DNA of 64,000 bases from DASPGQ01 sp035457705 (GTDB lineage Bacteria; Acidobacteriota; Vicinamibacteria; Marinacidobacterales; SMYC01): assembly GCA_035457705.1 (NCBI GenBank), contig DATIBD010000146.1, forward strand, positions 1-64,000, in the 5' to 3' direction. Positions 52,645-62,516 of this stretch are shown here, piece after piece. The notes under the pieces were generated by a model. It saw only the letters and a program-made list of their open reading frames with translations, was not told the DNA's origin and searched no databases. The stretch's first letter is position 1; the number at the start of each line of letters is the position of its first letter. The position numbers and the translations under genes are program-made.

Positions 52645-53830
52645 GTCTCCTATCGTCGACGACTTGCCGAGCGGCTGACGCGAGTACGCCTTCGTGGAGA
52701 CGCTCACCCGCGCCGCGAACTTTGATTGTCGACGTCTTTTCCAAGAGCGCTTCGAGAAGTTGCTCGTAGGCATCCGTGACATGATTCCAGTCGTAGTTCT
52801 CTCGAACGCGGGCGCGCGCGCGCTCCGCAAACCTCTGGAGAATCTCGGGCCGATCCAGGATCGTCTGCATCTTGCTGGCCAGCTCGTCGACGCTGGCGAG
52901 CGAAAAATACATTACCGTATCCCCAGCGACCTCGCGATTCTCGGGCGTATCGCTCACGAGGCAGCCGTCGCCCATACCCATTGCCTCCAGCAAAGCCGGA
53001 TGGGTGCCACCGACCTCGGTGGCGTGAACGTAGCAATCGGCATGGCTCATCAGCTCGCGATAGGCCCTTCCGAAGACGTAGCCGGTAAAGACGACGCGAT
53101 CTCCGGCAATCTGCCTGAGCTTGCGCTTGTAGCTCGCCGCATAGGGCGCATCGCCCACGATCACGAGCCGGTGCTGAGTACGAAGTCTTCCGAAGGCTTC
53201 GATTACCAGGTGGGCATTGTTCTCGGGCTCGAGACGACTGACATAGAGAAGGTACTTCCCCGCTTCGAGCCCGAATTGCTCCAGGGCTCCTATCGTTTGG
53301 GTCGGTTTCGTGGGTGCGCCGTAGGGGATGAACACGCTCGGTGTTCCATGGACCTCTCGGTAATACTGCCGTACGCATTCGGCATCGGTGACGATCGTGT
53401 CGGCCAGATGACAGGCGGCCTTCTCCGCCAATCGGTAATAGCTCCTCGCCGCCCATCGCCATTTCTTCCGCTTCCAGTCCAGGCCGTCCACATTGAGTGC
53501 GACCTTCGCACCCGAAAGCTTGAGCAGTGGGACGAAGACGCTGTTCGCCGAGTTGCAGACGAGAGCGACGTCGAATCGCTCGGTCGTCGCGTGCATGGAG
53601 CTCAGGAAAGTATGGACGAGAGTATCCGTGTGTTTGCGACGAATGGTGGGCAGCACGACGAGACGCACGTCGCGAAACCTGCGCAATTCCTTGGGTGTGT
53701 GATGAGAACGGCAGTAGACGGTGACTTCGTGGCCACGCGCCGCCATCCGGCACGAGAGCTCCTCGGCGAAAGTTTCGAAACCTCCGTAGCTCGCTGGGAT
53801 CCCTCTGGTACCGAGAATGGCGACTTTCAT
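52595..53830 (-). CDS. Glycosyltransferase family 4 with DUF1972 N-terminus
   Basis: A 411-residue GT4 enzyme. The N-terminal ILGTRGIPASYGGFETFAEEL is the DUF1972 signature, and the nucleotide-sugar site is seen in YVSRLEPENNAHLVIEAF and EVGGTHPALLEAMGMG. Many DUF1972 enzymes add rhamnose or another 6-deoxyhexose to an exopolysaccharide. It lies upstream of the initiating sugar transferase on the same strand. The last 25 residues overlap that gene and are unlike the family. Confidence 0.82.
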   Translation of the reverse strand: MKVAILGTRGIPASYGGFETFAEELSCRMAARGHEVTVYCRSHHTPKELRRFRDVRLVVLPTIRRKHTDTLVHTFLSSMHATTERFDVALVCNSANSVFVPLLKLSGAKVALNVDGLDWKRKKWRWAARSYYRLAEKAACHLADTIVTDAECVRQYYREVHGTPSVFIPYGAPTKPTQTIGALEQFGLEAGKYLLYVSRLEPENNAHLVIEAFGRLRTQHRLVIVGDAPYAASYKRKLRQIAGDRVVFTGYVFGRAYRELMSHADCYVHATEVGGTHPALLEAMGMGDGCLVSDTPENREVAGDTVMYFSLASVDELASKMQTILDRPEILQRFAERARARVRENYDWNHVTDAYEQLLEALLEKTSTIKVRGAGERLHEGVLASAARQVVDDRRHVGERSVSRQLESDVR

Positions 53831-53890
53831 CCGGTCGTGCGGGTATCGAGCTTAATGAAACTCTTCACGGCTAGCGCTTCAACAGGGCGG

Positions 53891-54937
53891 TTATCCTGAC
53901 GCCGTCATTGTCTTCAAGGCTGCAGACTTCGATTCCTCCTCAATGTTCATCTCGAATGCTACTGGTTGTCGACGAAACCATCGGAGCATATCACGACCTT
54001 TCGTTCGTCTGCGAGACATGATTTGTCGGCGTTTCCCCCACGTCCTGCGGAAGTTCCGAGCCACGAAGAACAGACCGGGCAAGGAAGTTCTTTCGAACAA
54101 CAGCACGTAACCCAGCACCTGGAGGTCGCGGAACAAGGAGGGGAAGAAGAGCGTCACGAACTCGTAGGGAGTCTGGTTCTTGATACGAAGGAGGAAACGG
54201 TTCTTCACGGAATGCATGTTGATCTCGCTCGGCAAGCTGCGACGCCTTTCCGGCAGCACTCTGCGCGAATGAAAGGCGACGGCGCGCGGGGTGTACAGCG
54301 CTTTCCACCCGCGAAGCTGTGCCCGCCAAGCCAGGTCGGCATCCTCCCGATAGGCAAAGAAGTCTTCGTCGAAGAACTCGCCATCGAGCGCGACATCGTC
54401 CAACATGCTGCGAGCGTAGAGGGCCGCAGCGCCGCTCGCGCCGAAAACGAATTGCGGCCGGTCGTATTGACCCACATCGATCTGACCTGATCCACGGTCC
54501 AGGTGTCGCAGGTTGGGGCTCATGTAGATTCCGGTGCTGTCGAGAAGCGGGGAAGAGTCTTCGCGAGCGGGCCGGAGCAGTTTGCCGCTTGCGGTGCCCA
54601 CGCCCGCATGAAGTGTGAAGCATTCCACTAGCTCGGCAACGAAGTCGGGGGCCATCACCACATCGGGGTTGAGCGCCAGGTAATAGTCCCCTCGGGTGAG
54701 ACGAATCGCCTGGTTTTGCGCCGCAGCGAAGCCCAGATTCCGCTCGTTGCTCGACAACTGAACGGCGATCCCGGACGACCGGATGAGCGACACCGTTCGA
54801 TCCTTCGAGGCGTTGTCGATGACGACGACCTCGAGCGGCTCGTAAGTCTGCGAATGAATCGACTCGAGACAATATCTGATCTCGTTTTCAGAATTGTACG
54901 TGACGATTCCGATACTGACAAGGGGTCTGGTGCTCAA
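53891..54937 (-). CDS. Glycosyltransferase family 2 (rhamnosyltransferase-like), TTG start
   Basis: A 348-residue GT2 enzyme. The start is a TTG at 54937 which overlaps the stop of the preceding gene (TTGA), giving LSTRPLVSIGIVTYNSENE at the N-terminus. A nucleotide-binding ALNPDVVMAP region (metal site in place of DxD) and EDADLAWRAQLRGWKALYTP are typical of WbbL/rhamnosyltransferase-like enzymes. A longer open frame reading to 55237 covers part of the neighbouring gene and is not accepted. It should add a sugar to the exopolysaccharide unit. Confidence 0.8.
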   Translation of the reverse strand: MSTRPLVSIGIVTYNSENEIRYCLESIHSQTYEPLEVVVIDNASKDRTVSLIRSSGIAVQLSSNERNLGFAAAQNQAIRLTRGDYYLALNPDVVMAPDFVAELVECFTLHAGVGTASGKLLRPAREDSSPLLDSTGIYMSPNLRHLDRGSGQIDVGQYDRPQFVFGASGAAALYARSMLDDVALDGEFFDEDFFAYREDADLAWRAQLRGWKALYTPRAVAFHSRRVLPERRRSLPSEINMHSVKNRFLLRIKNQTPYEFVTLFFPSLFRDLQVLGYVLLFERTSLPGLFFVARNFRRTWGKRRQIMSRRRTKGRDMLRWFRRQPVAFEMNIEEESKSAALKTMTASG

Positions 54938-55917
54938 AACGACTCTTTCAAAACGTGCCAGTAGGCGGCGAGCGCATCGGTGCGACGAATTCCTCGCCTG
55001 GGAGTGATGAAGACGAGCGCGATCATCCGTTCGAGCATACCCAGCCGAATGAGACCCCTCAAGAGCCACGACGACGTGACACCATGGTGCTTGTCGAAGA
55101 AGCGCACGAGATTGCGGTACCAGATCTCGAGAAACTGCTGGTACTCGAGATGGTCGAGGCTGACTCCGCCACGATGGACGAAAGTGGAGACGGGCACGAA
55201 AAAACACCGAAACCCCTCGGCTCGCAAACGCCGGCACAGGTCTACATCCTCGAACCAGGCCGGAAAGAATGCCTCGTCGAAGAGACCCACGGCTTCGAAC
55301 GCCTCCCGCCGCACCAGCAGACAGGCCCCGGCCAGTTGATCGACCTCGGCAGTCTCGGAGAACGAAAAGTCCAGCATGCGATGTCTACGGGTGACGGGAT
55401 TCCGGGGAAACAGCTTGTCCACCATCAAGACATCGAAGGTCGTGGACATCATGGTGGGAAAGCTCCGAACGTTGAATCCTCTCTGAGGTTGGCCATCCGC
55501 CCCCATGAGCTTGCCGCCCGCGGCAGCGGCTTCGGGATGTTCGTCCATGAAGCGGCACAGGTTTTCCAGCGCCGTTTCACCGACCTCGATATCGCTATTG
55601 AGAAAGAGGATGTATTCGTTCTCGCTGTTGCGAAAGCCTTCGTTGGAAGCGGCGGCAAACCCCCGGTTCTGTGTAAGCTCGAACACTTTGACGGGAGGCC
55701 CGAAACGGCGCGCCAGCTCGACGCTGCCGTCGTCAGATCCGTTGTCGACCACGAGGACCTCGTAGGGACGCGCCGGGGCATGGTCGATGAGGGAACCGAG
55801 ACAGCGCTCGGTGTAACTCGCCGCATTCCAGGAAACGACGACGACCGAAAGCGAGGGCTTCTTCGCCGAATGGCTCCGCAAGCCACCGGCTCTCTTGCCG
55901 GCACCGTGCGGCGACAC
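54934..55917 (-). CDS. Glycosyltransferase family 2
   Basis: A 327-residue GT2 enzyme closely similar in layout to its neighbour. LSVVVVSWNAASYTERCLGSL is the nucleotide-binding start, LFLNSDIEV the metal site, and WFEDVDLCRRLRAEGFRCFFVP the acceptor part. I start it at GTG 55917, seven bases after an AGGAG, rather than at a TTG 27 codons upstream. The two GT2 genes are translationally coupled, so their products likely add consecutive sugars. Confidence 0.82.
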   Translation of the reverse strand: MSPHGAGKRAGGLRSHSAKKPSLSVVVVSWNAASYTERCLGSLIDHAPARPYEVLVVDNGSDDGSVELARRFGPPVKVFELTQNRGFAAASNEGFRNSENEYILFLNSDIEVGETALENLCRFMDEHPEAAAAGGKLMGADGQPQRGFNVRSFPTMMSTTFDVLMVDKLFPRNPVTRRHRMLDFSFSETAEVDQLAGACLLVRREAFEAVGLFDEAFFPAWFEDVDLCRRLRAEGFRCFFVPVSTFVHRGGVSLDHLEYQQFLEIWYRNLVRFFDKHHGVTSSWLLRGLIRLGMLERMIALVFITPRRGIRRTDALAAYWHVLKESF

Positions 55918-56048
55918 TAGATGGCTCCTGGACCGAGCACCGCGACGACCGCGATGCCTGGCCCGCGAGGGGTTAGCACTTGGGTTGGCAAGTACCAAGT
56001 CGAGAAAATATATCGGTGTGAGGTCAAGGGATCAAGGGGCAAATCCGA

Positions 56049-58148
56049 CTATTCAAGGCGCTCCACGGTCTCGAGCTCGAAACGAGCGAGCTTGATGGCA
56101 ATCTGGCGATCGTCGGCCACGCCGTAGACCTCACTCGCGCGAACCGTCCATGCGTATCGGAGCTCGACCTCGTTGAGCCCCGCCCGCCAGAATGAAGCGG
56201 GTACGGGGCTCTCGACCGTCTGCCAGCCGTCGTTCAGCCCGAGTCGGGCAACGATATGCCCGTTCACCGACACGAAGACGACCTGCCTTCTCTGGTCGGG
56301 GTGCGTGCTCGGCTCCACGGTGGCCCGAAGGCGGTAGTCGAACGGCTCGAACAGGGTGACGAGCATCGTCGACTCGCTCGCTGACGACCATCGAAAGGTG
56401 GCGCCGTCCGATGAGGTTTCACGAACGGACCAGCCCCGTCCGATGAAGTATCGATCCTCCGGGTCCCCCACCCTGACGTCGAGATTGTGATACTCCCGAT
56501 GTCCGTAGATCCAGTCGAAGCGCGAGGGGGCGACGCCATACTTCCAGGAGAACAACCAGTTGGCCGGGATGGAGCCGGGATGCCCGGCCACCTCGTAGAA
56601 TCGCCTCAACGCTCTTTCGGAAGCTTCGGAGAAGGCGAAGGTGCCCATCATCGGGATATCACCTCGCTTGACCTGTCCCGCCAGCAGGAAATTCCAGAAA
56701 ATGAGCCCTGTCATCGCCACTGCCGCCAGGATTCTGGGGCTCTTGAGTAGAAGCTCCATCGCTCCGCAGAATCCGAGGGCGAAAATTGGAAACGCCTCGG
56801 TCAATCGCCGGCTCCCGAAGGCATGGCCCGCATACCAGTCCCAAGTACTGCTGAGCAAGTAGACGCCCGCGGCGAGCGTGAAGAGCAATCCCATGGCGAG
56901 GCGCGCGTCCTTTCTGAGCAGGACGAAGAGCCCCAGCAGGGAAACGAGCGCGGAAGGAGTCCAGGCAAAGAGCCCGTGGTTCGACGAGAACAAGAACTCT
57001 CCGATTCTTGGGCTGTCCCAGTAACGCAGCGTGAAGCCGCCGAGATCTCCCATGCGGAGAAACGAGCCTTCTCGCGAATAGAAAAGGTTGTAGAGCAGCA
57101 TGGGAGAAGCCGCGCCCAGAAAGGCAACGGCGACGAGCACGGCACCCCGCCACCATCGCTTGGGAATCGCGCGATCGCGCTCTCGAAATCGACGAAAGAC
57201 CGTGCTCGCCGCCGTCGCGAGCGGAGCGATCAAGTAGAAGACACCGTAGCGCTGCATGGATAGAACGAGGCCGCCGGCGACACCGAGCACGACCCACCGT
57301 GAGGTGCTGGGCGCTTCGCGCACCCTGAGCCAGGCGAGTAGAAAGAAGCTTACGACGGCGGCCGCCGTAGCGTGAGGCATCGAAGGCTCCTGCACCGTGT
57401 ACCAGAGCAGCGTGGAGCTGAGCCACAGTACCCCGATGGAGACCGCGGCGAGGAGCGGAGCGAAATATCGCTTGCAGGCCAGGTACGCGATCACGACCGC
57501 GACGAAACCCCACAAGAGTCCGCTCAGACAGACCGCATTGATGTAGGGATAACTGTAGCCGTCGGCGGGTATCTCGGAGCCGAGCGAGCGGGCGAGTAGT
57601 ACGAGCCAATGAGTGGCAAGAAACGCCGGCGTCCAGAAGAGCGCTGGGCCAGGCTCGTTGCTCGGGTCCGGGCTCTTGCCGAGCGCGCGGGCTCCCTCGG
57701 CAATGACTTGGAACTTTGCGGGAACGAACTCCGCGAACTCGTTCGTGAGATCGAGGTCGCCATCGATCACGAGCGATCGCGCGTAAATGAAGTTGATGAC
57801 ACCGTCTCCACCGAGCCTTCCCCCGTATCCGTTGAACAGGAAGAAAACGAAAAAGAAGAAGGCGATCAGGACCAGACCGGGAAAGCCGAGTCCGTCGAGC
57901 CAATGCCCCGGCCTCCACCGGTCATGAAGCTCGGCGGGTGGATCGGATCGTCGGCGATTTCGCCACGCCCGATAGGCGAAAAGAGCCAGGAGCACGAGCA
58001 GGACGGGTGCGACGCCGTCCGCCGATAGCTGGAATCCCATCCACGGCAAGCCGTAGCGACGAAAAACCGCAAGAACGAGGGCGTGGAGGGAGAGCGCCGC
58101 GATCGCAGCCTCCAGAAATCGATCCGCTCGCGAGACTCTCGCGCTCAT
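56049..58148 (-). CDS. Large membrane protein, probable GT-C-type glycosyltransferase
   Basis: A 699-residue protein with about twelve membrane helices in the first 480 residues and a soluble beta-rich C-terminal part (about 560-699). Between helices 1 and 3 is a loop with GGDGVINFIYARSLVIDGDLDLTNE, placed like the acidic first loop of GT-C enzymes (PMT, ArnT). No family was recognised with certainty. Its place between the GT2 pair and the distal glycosyltransferase fits a lipid-linked sugar transferase of the exopolysaccharide route. The C-terminal part (VFVSVNGHIVARLGL) may bind sugar. Confidence 0.6.
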   Translation of the reverse strand: MSARVSRADRFLEAAIAALSLHALVLAVFRRYGLPWMGFQLSADGVAPVLLVLLALFAYRAWRNRRRSDPPAELHDRWRPGHWLDGLGFPGLVLIAFFFFVFFLFNGYGGRLGGDGVINFIYARSLVIDGDLDLTNEFAEFVPAKFQVIAEGARALGKSPDPSNEPGPALFWTPAFLATHWLVLLARSLGSEIPADGYSYPYINAVCLSGLLWGFVAVVIAYLACKRYFAPLLAAVSIGVLWLSSTLLWYTVQEPSMPHATAAAVVSFFLLAWLRVREAPSTSRWVVLGVAGGLVLSMQRYGVFYLIAPLATAASTVFRRFRERDRAIPKRWWRGAVLVAVAFLGAASPMLLYNLFYSREGSFLRMGDLGGFTLRYWDSPRIGEFLFSSNHGLFAWTPSALVSLLGLFVLLRKDARLAMGLLFTLAAGVYLLSSTWDWYAGHAFGSRRLTEAFPIFALGFCGAMELLLKSPRILAAVAMTGLIFWNFLLAGQVKRGDIPMMGTFAFSEASERALRRFYEVAGHPGSIPANWLFSWKYGVAPSRFDWIYGHREYHNLDVRVGDPEDRYFIGRGWSVRETSSDGATFRWSSASESTMLVTLFEPFDYRLRATVEPSTHPDQRRQVVFVSVNGHIVARLGLNDGWQTVESPVPASFWRAGLNEVELRYAWTVRASEVYGVADDRQIAIKLARFELETVERLE

Positions 58149-58344
58149 CGGCAGGGCGTCGTGGACGAGGGGTCGAATCGCAACCGAAGCGTCGCCGCCT
58201 GATTCACTGGTTGACGCGAGAGTCTAACACAGGCTCCGGTTTTGCGCGCCGACAGCCGTTCTGATACGCTCGCGCCGCTACATTACCCGTACGGGCTGGG
58301 TTGGGTTGTATTCGAGGGCCGTGCTCTCGACAGGGGGGGGTCGC

Positions 58345-61300
58345 ATGTCGCCTCTCACACTGGAGAATCAGTGGATTCTCACACTGGTCTTTGCACCCGT
58401 TGTGACTTTCGTTGCCGCCGCGGGGGCTACCGAGCGGCTTGCCGCGTCGACATCGAAAAGCATCGAGCACCGCCTCGGCTATCGGCCCTCGGCACAAGAG
58501 CTCGCCCGCATCAAGAAGAAGCTGGACGAGGCCAAAGAGAAACTACCGCGAGCGCACACCGAGGCCGCGGAGGCGGTCGAGTTCTTTCGGCAGAAGCGCG
58601 CAGCTTCTGGCCAGCAGCAGGTTCCCATCGATCGCTATTTCACCGCCCGTGAGCATATGCGGGCGATGCCTCGTTATTCGACGGCTTCGAGCCGCTTTCT
58701 CTCATCGCCCCGCTCCGAGGACCGAGATTTCCCGGGCGCGTCGTCCGCGGCTCTAGGCGGCTGGACGTGGCTCGGACCGGGTAACGTGGGCGGGCGCACT
58801 CGGGGCCTTCTCATCGATCCCGTCAATCCCAACCGGATGTATGCGGCGGGCGTTGCCGGAGGCGTCTGGAAGAGCACCAATGCAGGAACGACCTGGGCGG
58901 CACTCGACGATTTCATGGCCAACCTCGCCGTGAGCTCGCTCGCCATGGCTCCAGGAAACCCTGCCATTCTTTACGCCGGAACCGGCGAGGGTTTCTTCAA
59001 TGGCGGTGCGGTTCGCGGGGCAGGCATCTTCAAGTCGACCGATGCGGGAGCCACCTGGAACCGTCTGCCGAGCACGGAAAGCTCGGATTTCTTCTATGTC
59101 AACGACATCGTCGTGAGCTCGAACAATTCCCAGCGAGTGTATGCCGCCACGCGTGCGGGAGTCCTACGTTCGCTCGACGGTGGAGCGAACTGGTCCTTGG
59201 TGCTCGCTCCCCTCGTGACAGGAGGCTGTCTCGACCTTGCCGCGCGCGCGGTCGGGGGACCGGTCGACATCGTCTTCGCCTCTTGTGGCACGCTCACCCA
59301 GGCGACCATTTACCGCAACCTGGATGCTGGAGGCGCCGGCGCCTGGAGCCCCGTCCTCACCGAAGCCAATATGGGACGGACCTCACTCGCCATTGCGCCT
59401 TCGAACCAGGACATCATCTACGCGCTCTCGGCGAGCATCGATGGCACCAGCCCGTACAACGGAGGACTCCATGCCGTTTTCCGTTCGATCAACGGGGGCA
59501 GCACCTGGGCGGCGCGGGTCCGGAACACGGACGCTACGAAGCTGAACACTCTTCTCCTGACGAACCCCCTGCTTGCGAGCCTCGTCGAATGCGCTCTCGA
59601 CACTTCGAGTACCTTTCTCAACCAGGGCTCGTATGACAACGTCATCGCGGTGGATCCCCTGGACCCGGACATCGTGTGGGCGGGCGGCATCGACCTGTTC
59701 CGATCCGATGATGGCGGAGCCAACTGGGGGGTCGCGTCCTACTGGTGGTCGAAGGCCAGCCCGTCTTTCGCTCATGGGGATCAGCACGCCCTCGCATTTC
59801 ATCCTCAGTACAACGGCACCACCAACCGAAGCCTCTTCATCGGAAACGACGGCGGTTTGTTTCGTACCGACGACGCGCGCGCCGCCACGGCCACCGGCCC
59901 TCTGGCTGTCTGCGATCCGGCGAATAGCGGCGCCGTATTCAAAGAGCTGAACAACAATTACGGGGTCACCCAGTTCTATCATGGGGTTCCCTACCCGAGC
60001 GGGGCGCGGTATCTCGGTGGCGCTCAAGACAACGGCACTCTCAGGGGTGACGACGCGTCGGGCTCCGAAGCCTGGTCGATGATTTACGGAGGTGATGGGG
60101 GCTACGTGGCCGTCGACCCCACGAATACCAACGTTCTCTATGCCGAGACCACGGGTATCTCGATTCGAAAATCCATTGATGGCGGTGCGAGCTTCGATCC
60201 GGCGACCTCGGGAATCGCCGATACCGGACTCTTCATCACCCCCTTCGTGATGGATCCGTCGGAGCCGTCCCGCCTCTGGACGGGGGGGAGCTTCGTGTGG
60301 CGTACCAACAATGGAGCGGCAACCTGGAGCCGGGCGAGCGCGGCGGTTCTCGACGGGAAGGTGAGCTGCATCGCTGTATCGCCCGTCAATTCGAACCGGG
60401 TGCTGGCGGGAACGAGCTCGGGGCACATCCACCGCACCGTTGCCGGCCTAACGTCGACGGCGAGCACACCGTGGCCGGTCACCCGGCCGCGAGAAGGTTT
60501 CGTGTCATCGCTTACGTTTCACCCGACGGATGAGAATGTGGCATTCGCCACCTATTCCACTTTCGGTGGCATTCACGTCTGGAAGAGCACCGACGGCGGA
60601 GCCAGCTGGAGCCCTCTCGACGGTTCGGGGGGTGCTTCCCTGCCCGACATTCCGGTCCACAAGATCCTCGTGGATCCCCTCACCGAGCCCGTTGGCGATC
60701 GCGCTTACGTGGCCACGGATCTCGGCGTGTTCGTCACGACCGACGGCGGCCTCGACTGGGCCGTCGAGAACACGGGCTTCGCGAACGTCATCACAGAAGC
60801 CTTGAGTCTCGATGCGAGCCAGAATACGCTTTTCGCCTTCACCCACGGTCGCGGAGTCTTTCGGGTGGACACGACCGGCGCCATCGTCGTCGACGTGCTG
60901 AGCGCGGACTTCGAGAGCGGCGCTCAGGGATTCGTGGCCGATAGCGTGAACGGCTTCCTCACGTGGCAGCTCACCACGAACCGGGGCACGGAAGAAGGCC
61001 ATTCCCCGAGCACGTCTTTCTACTTCGGAGACCCCGAGACTTTCGACTACAACAGTCTGGTTATCGAGCACGCGACGCTCGATTCCCCTCCCATTGCGCT
61101 CGGCCCTGACGCCAGTCACCTGTCGTTCAACTATTTTCTGGAGACGGAGGATCTGGCCTCGATCCCCGTCGACCTGGCTCGAGTTCTGATTTCAGCCGAT
61201 GGCAGTCCATTCGAGTCCATCGCCGACAACACCGAAAACGGAGGGCTGATCGACCCCACACCGGGATGGCGAAAATTCACGGCGGACATTTCACCCTACC

Positions 61301-61626
61301 AGGGGCAGACCATCACCGTACGCTTCGACTTCGACACCGTGGACGAGCTGTTCAACGAGCATGAGGGCTGGTACGTCGACGACCTGCTGGTCCAGGATCG
61401 GGTCATCGTTCACGACGACCTCGTGCTTTCGAACGAGACGCTGAGCGGTCTCCTGCCGCGCACGTTCGCGGCGCGAAACAGCATCACCGCGGGCCCCAGC
61501 TACTGTATCGCGAGCCCCGCCAACGTGACGTTTCTCGCTGGCTCGCTCATCTCTCTCGGCAACGGTTTCTGCGTTCTTTCGGGAGCCACGTTTCAGGCCG
61601 TGCTCGATCCCGGCCTTCTTCCGTGA
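58345..61626 (+). CDS. Large secreted VPS10/BNR beta-propeller protein
   Basis: A 1093-residue exported protein. A signal sequence lies near residues 10-30. The middle (about 145-850) has many BNR/sortilin-type repeats such as GGVWKSTNAGTTWAAL, GIFKSTDAGATWNRL and HVWKSTDGGASWSPL, which build one or two large propellers as in xyloglucanases and sialidases. A MAM- or jelly-roll-like region follows (about 860-1020). The C-terminus, SITAGPSYCIASPANVTF...LGNGFCVLSGATF, resembles a repeat-type sorting or stalk domain of surface proteins. No catalytic acids could be assigned. It interrupts the minus-strand exopolysaccharide genes in the opposite direction. Confidence 0.75.
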   Translation: MSPLTLENQWILTLVFAPVVTFVAAAGATERLAASTSKSIEHRLGYRPSAQELARIKKKLDEAKEKLPRAHTEAAEAVEFFRQKRAASGQQQVPIDRYFTAREHMRAMPRYSTASSRFLSSPRSEDRDFPGASSAALGGWTWLGPGNVGGRTRGLLIDPVNPNRMYAAGVAGGVWKSTNAGTTWAALDDFMANLAVSSLAMAPGNPAILYAGTGEGFFNGGAVRGAGIFKSTDAGATWNRLPSTESSDFFYVNDIVVSSNNSQRVYAATRAGVLRSLDGGANWSLVLAPLVTGGCLDLAARAVGGPVDIVFASCGTLTQATIYRNLDAGGAGAWSPVLTEANMGRTSLAIAPSNQDIIYALSASIDGTSPYNGGLHAVFRSINGGSTWAARVRNTDATKLNTLLLTNPLLASLVECALDTSSTFLNQGSYDNVIAVDPLDPDIVWAGGIDLFRSDDGGANWGVASYWWSKASPSFAHGDQHALAFHPQYNGTTNRSLFIGNDGGLFRTDDARAATATGPLAVCDPANSGAVFKELNNNYGVTQFYHGVPYPSGARYLGGAQDNGTLRGDDASGSEAWSMIYGGDGGYVAVDPTNTNVLYAETTGISIRKSIDGGASFDPATSGIADTGLFITPFVMDPSEPSRLWTGGSFVWRTNNGAATWSRASAAVLDGKVSCIAVSPVNSNRVLAGTSSGHIHRTVAGLTSTASTPWPVTRPREGFVSSLTFHPTDENVAFATYSTFGGIHVWKSTDGGASWSPLDGSGGASLPDIPVHKILVDPLTEPVGDRAYVATDLGVFVTTDGGLDWAVENTGFANVITEALSLDASQNTLFAFTHGRGVFRVDTTGAIVVDVLSADFESGAQGFVADSVNGFLTWQLTTNRGTEEGHSPSTSFYFGDPETFDYNSLVIEHATLDSPPIALGPDASHLSFNYFLETEDLASIPVDLARVLISADGSPFESIADNTENGGLIDPTPGWRKFTADISPYQGQTITVRFDFDTVDELFNEHEGWYVDDLLVQDRVIVHDDLVLSNETLSGLLPRTFAARNSITAGPSYCIASPANVTFLAGSLISLGNGFCVLSGATFQAVLDPGLLP

Positions 61627-61635
61627 GCCCCGAGC

Positions 61636-61992
61636 CTAGCCCGAAGGCTGCGAAGCGCCCGCCCGTTCCGGTGTCCGCCGACGTGCCATGGCTCGCGCGA
61701 CACGGGACGCTATGGCGCGGGCGTAGCGCTCGCTCTCGAGTCGTTCGTCGAAGGTGAGCCGAGCGGCTTCACCCAGCCTCCTCCCCCGTTCGGGATCTTT
61801 CAGCAATCGTGCGAGAGCCTCGGTGAGATCACGAACTTTTCCCGGTCGAACGAGAAGACCGCTCCGTCCGTCCTCCAGAAGCTCGGGTACGGCGCCCACG
61901 GCCGTGCTGACGATCGGCTTCCCGAGTGCCATAGCCTCCATCACGGCGAGCGGGCCGGTCTCGTCGCGGGATGAACAGACGAGGGCATCCGA
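61636..61992 (-). pseudogene. Orphan C-terminal fragment of a glycosyltransferase
   Basis: About 100 codons nearly identical to the end of the glycosyltransferase at 63119-64000, shifted by 1,483 bases. The first 77 residues after MEAMALGKP match completely and only the last 24 differ. Similarity stops abruptly at about 61992, and a TGA lies two codons further upstream, so there is no catalytic domain. It is a duplicated tail, not a working gene. No promoter or ribosome-binding site is evident. Confidence 0.75.
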
Positions 61993-62201
61993 CCGTCAGC
62001 AAAGCGGCGTCAGCGGTGTCGTTCTGACAAAGACATCTCACCCTGGGAAGGGCACCGGCAGGACCATTAGATTAGAACTCCTGGTTCGCTCGCGTGAAGG
62101 TGTGTCCAAACCAGTCGCAACGCTTCTCGGAGGTGACACCTCGTTTGCACGATAACTCAACCTGTTCAAAGCGAAAGGCTCACGTCGGGTGCACACGGGA
62201 T
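61993..62201. other. Unassigned stretch next to the duplicated tail
   Basis: These 209 bases begin at the exact break of the glycosyltransferase duplication and end at higA. No gene, terminal inverted repeat or recognisable transposase remnant was seen. The base composition is a little lower in G+C than the surroundings, which fits foreign origin together with HigBA. Confidence 0.35.
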
Positions 62202-62516
62202 TCATGCGACGGTCAATGGTTTGATTCGCTCGACTTCCCCTCGCATTTCGTGGATCGCATCCCATAGATCCACGGCACGCTGCGCGTTTAGCCAAAACTC
62301 CGGAGAGTTGCTGAACAGACGCGCGAGCCGCAGCGCCATTTCCGGACTTACCGAGCGACGTTCGCGAAGTAGCTCGTTTACCGTCTGACGCGAAACGCCC
62401 AATGCCTCAGCCAGACTCGACACCGTGAGCTCGTAGTCGGGCAGAAAATCCTCCCGAAGCATCTCCCCAGGGTGGATCGGGCGAACCTTTCTTTTCTTCG
62501 TGTTCGGAACGCTCAT
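62202..62516 (-). CDS. higA: HigA-type antitoxin
   Basis: A 104-residue helix-turn-helix antitoxin. The XRE/HigA pattern is clear: HPGEMLREDFLPDYELTVSSLAEALGVSRQTVNELLRERRSVSPEM spans about residues 15-60, and FSNSPEFWLNAQRAVDLW follows. It binds the HigB toxin and the shared promoter. Its start overlaps the HigB stop by four bases. The toxin-first order is the rule for HigBA. Confidence 0.9.
   Translation of the reverse strand: MSVPNTKKRKVRPIHPGEMLREDFLPDYELTVSSLAEALGVSRQTVNELLRERRSVSPEMALRLARLFSNSPEFWLNAQRAVDLWDAIHEMRGEVERIKPLTVA

Noticed and set aside
53891..55237. Long version of the GT2 protein starting at 55237
   Set aside because: The first 100 codons are antisense-like shadows of the neighbouring GT2 gene; the family's conserved start follows the TTG at 54937.
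61754..62155. Plus-strand gene across the duplicated glycosyltransferase tail
   Set aside because: It is the mirror of the fragment's reading frame, recurs at 63237 in the second copy, and has no family features.
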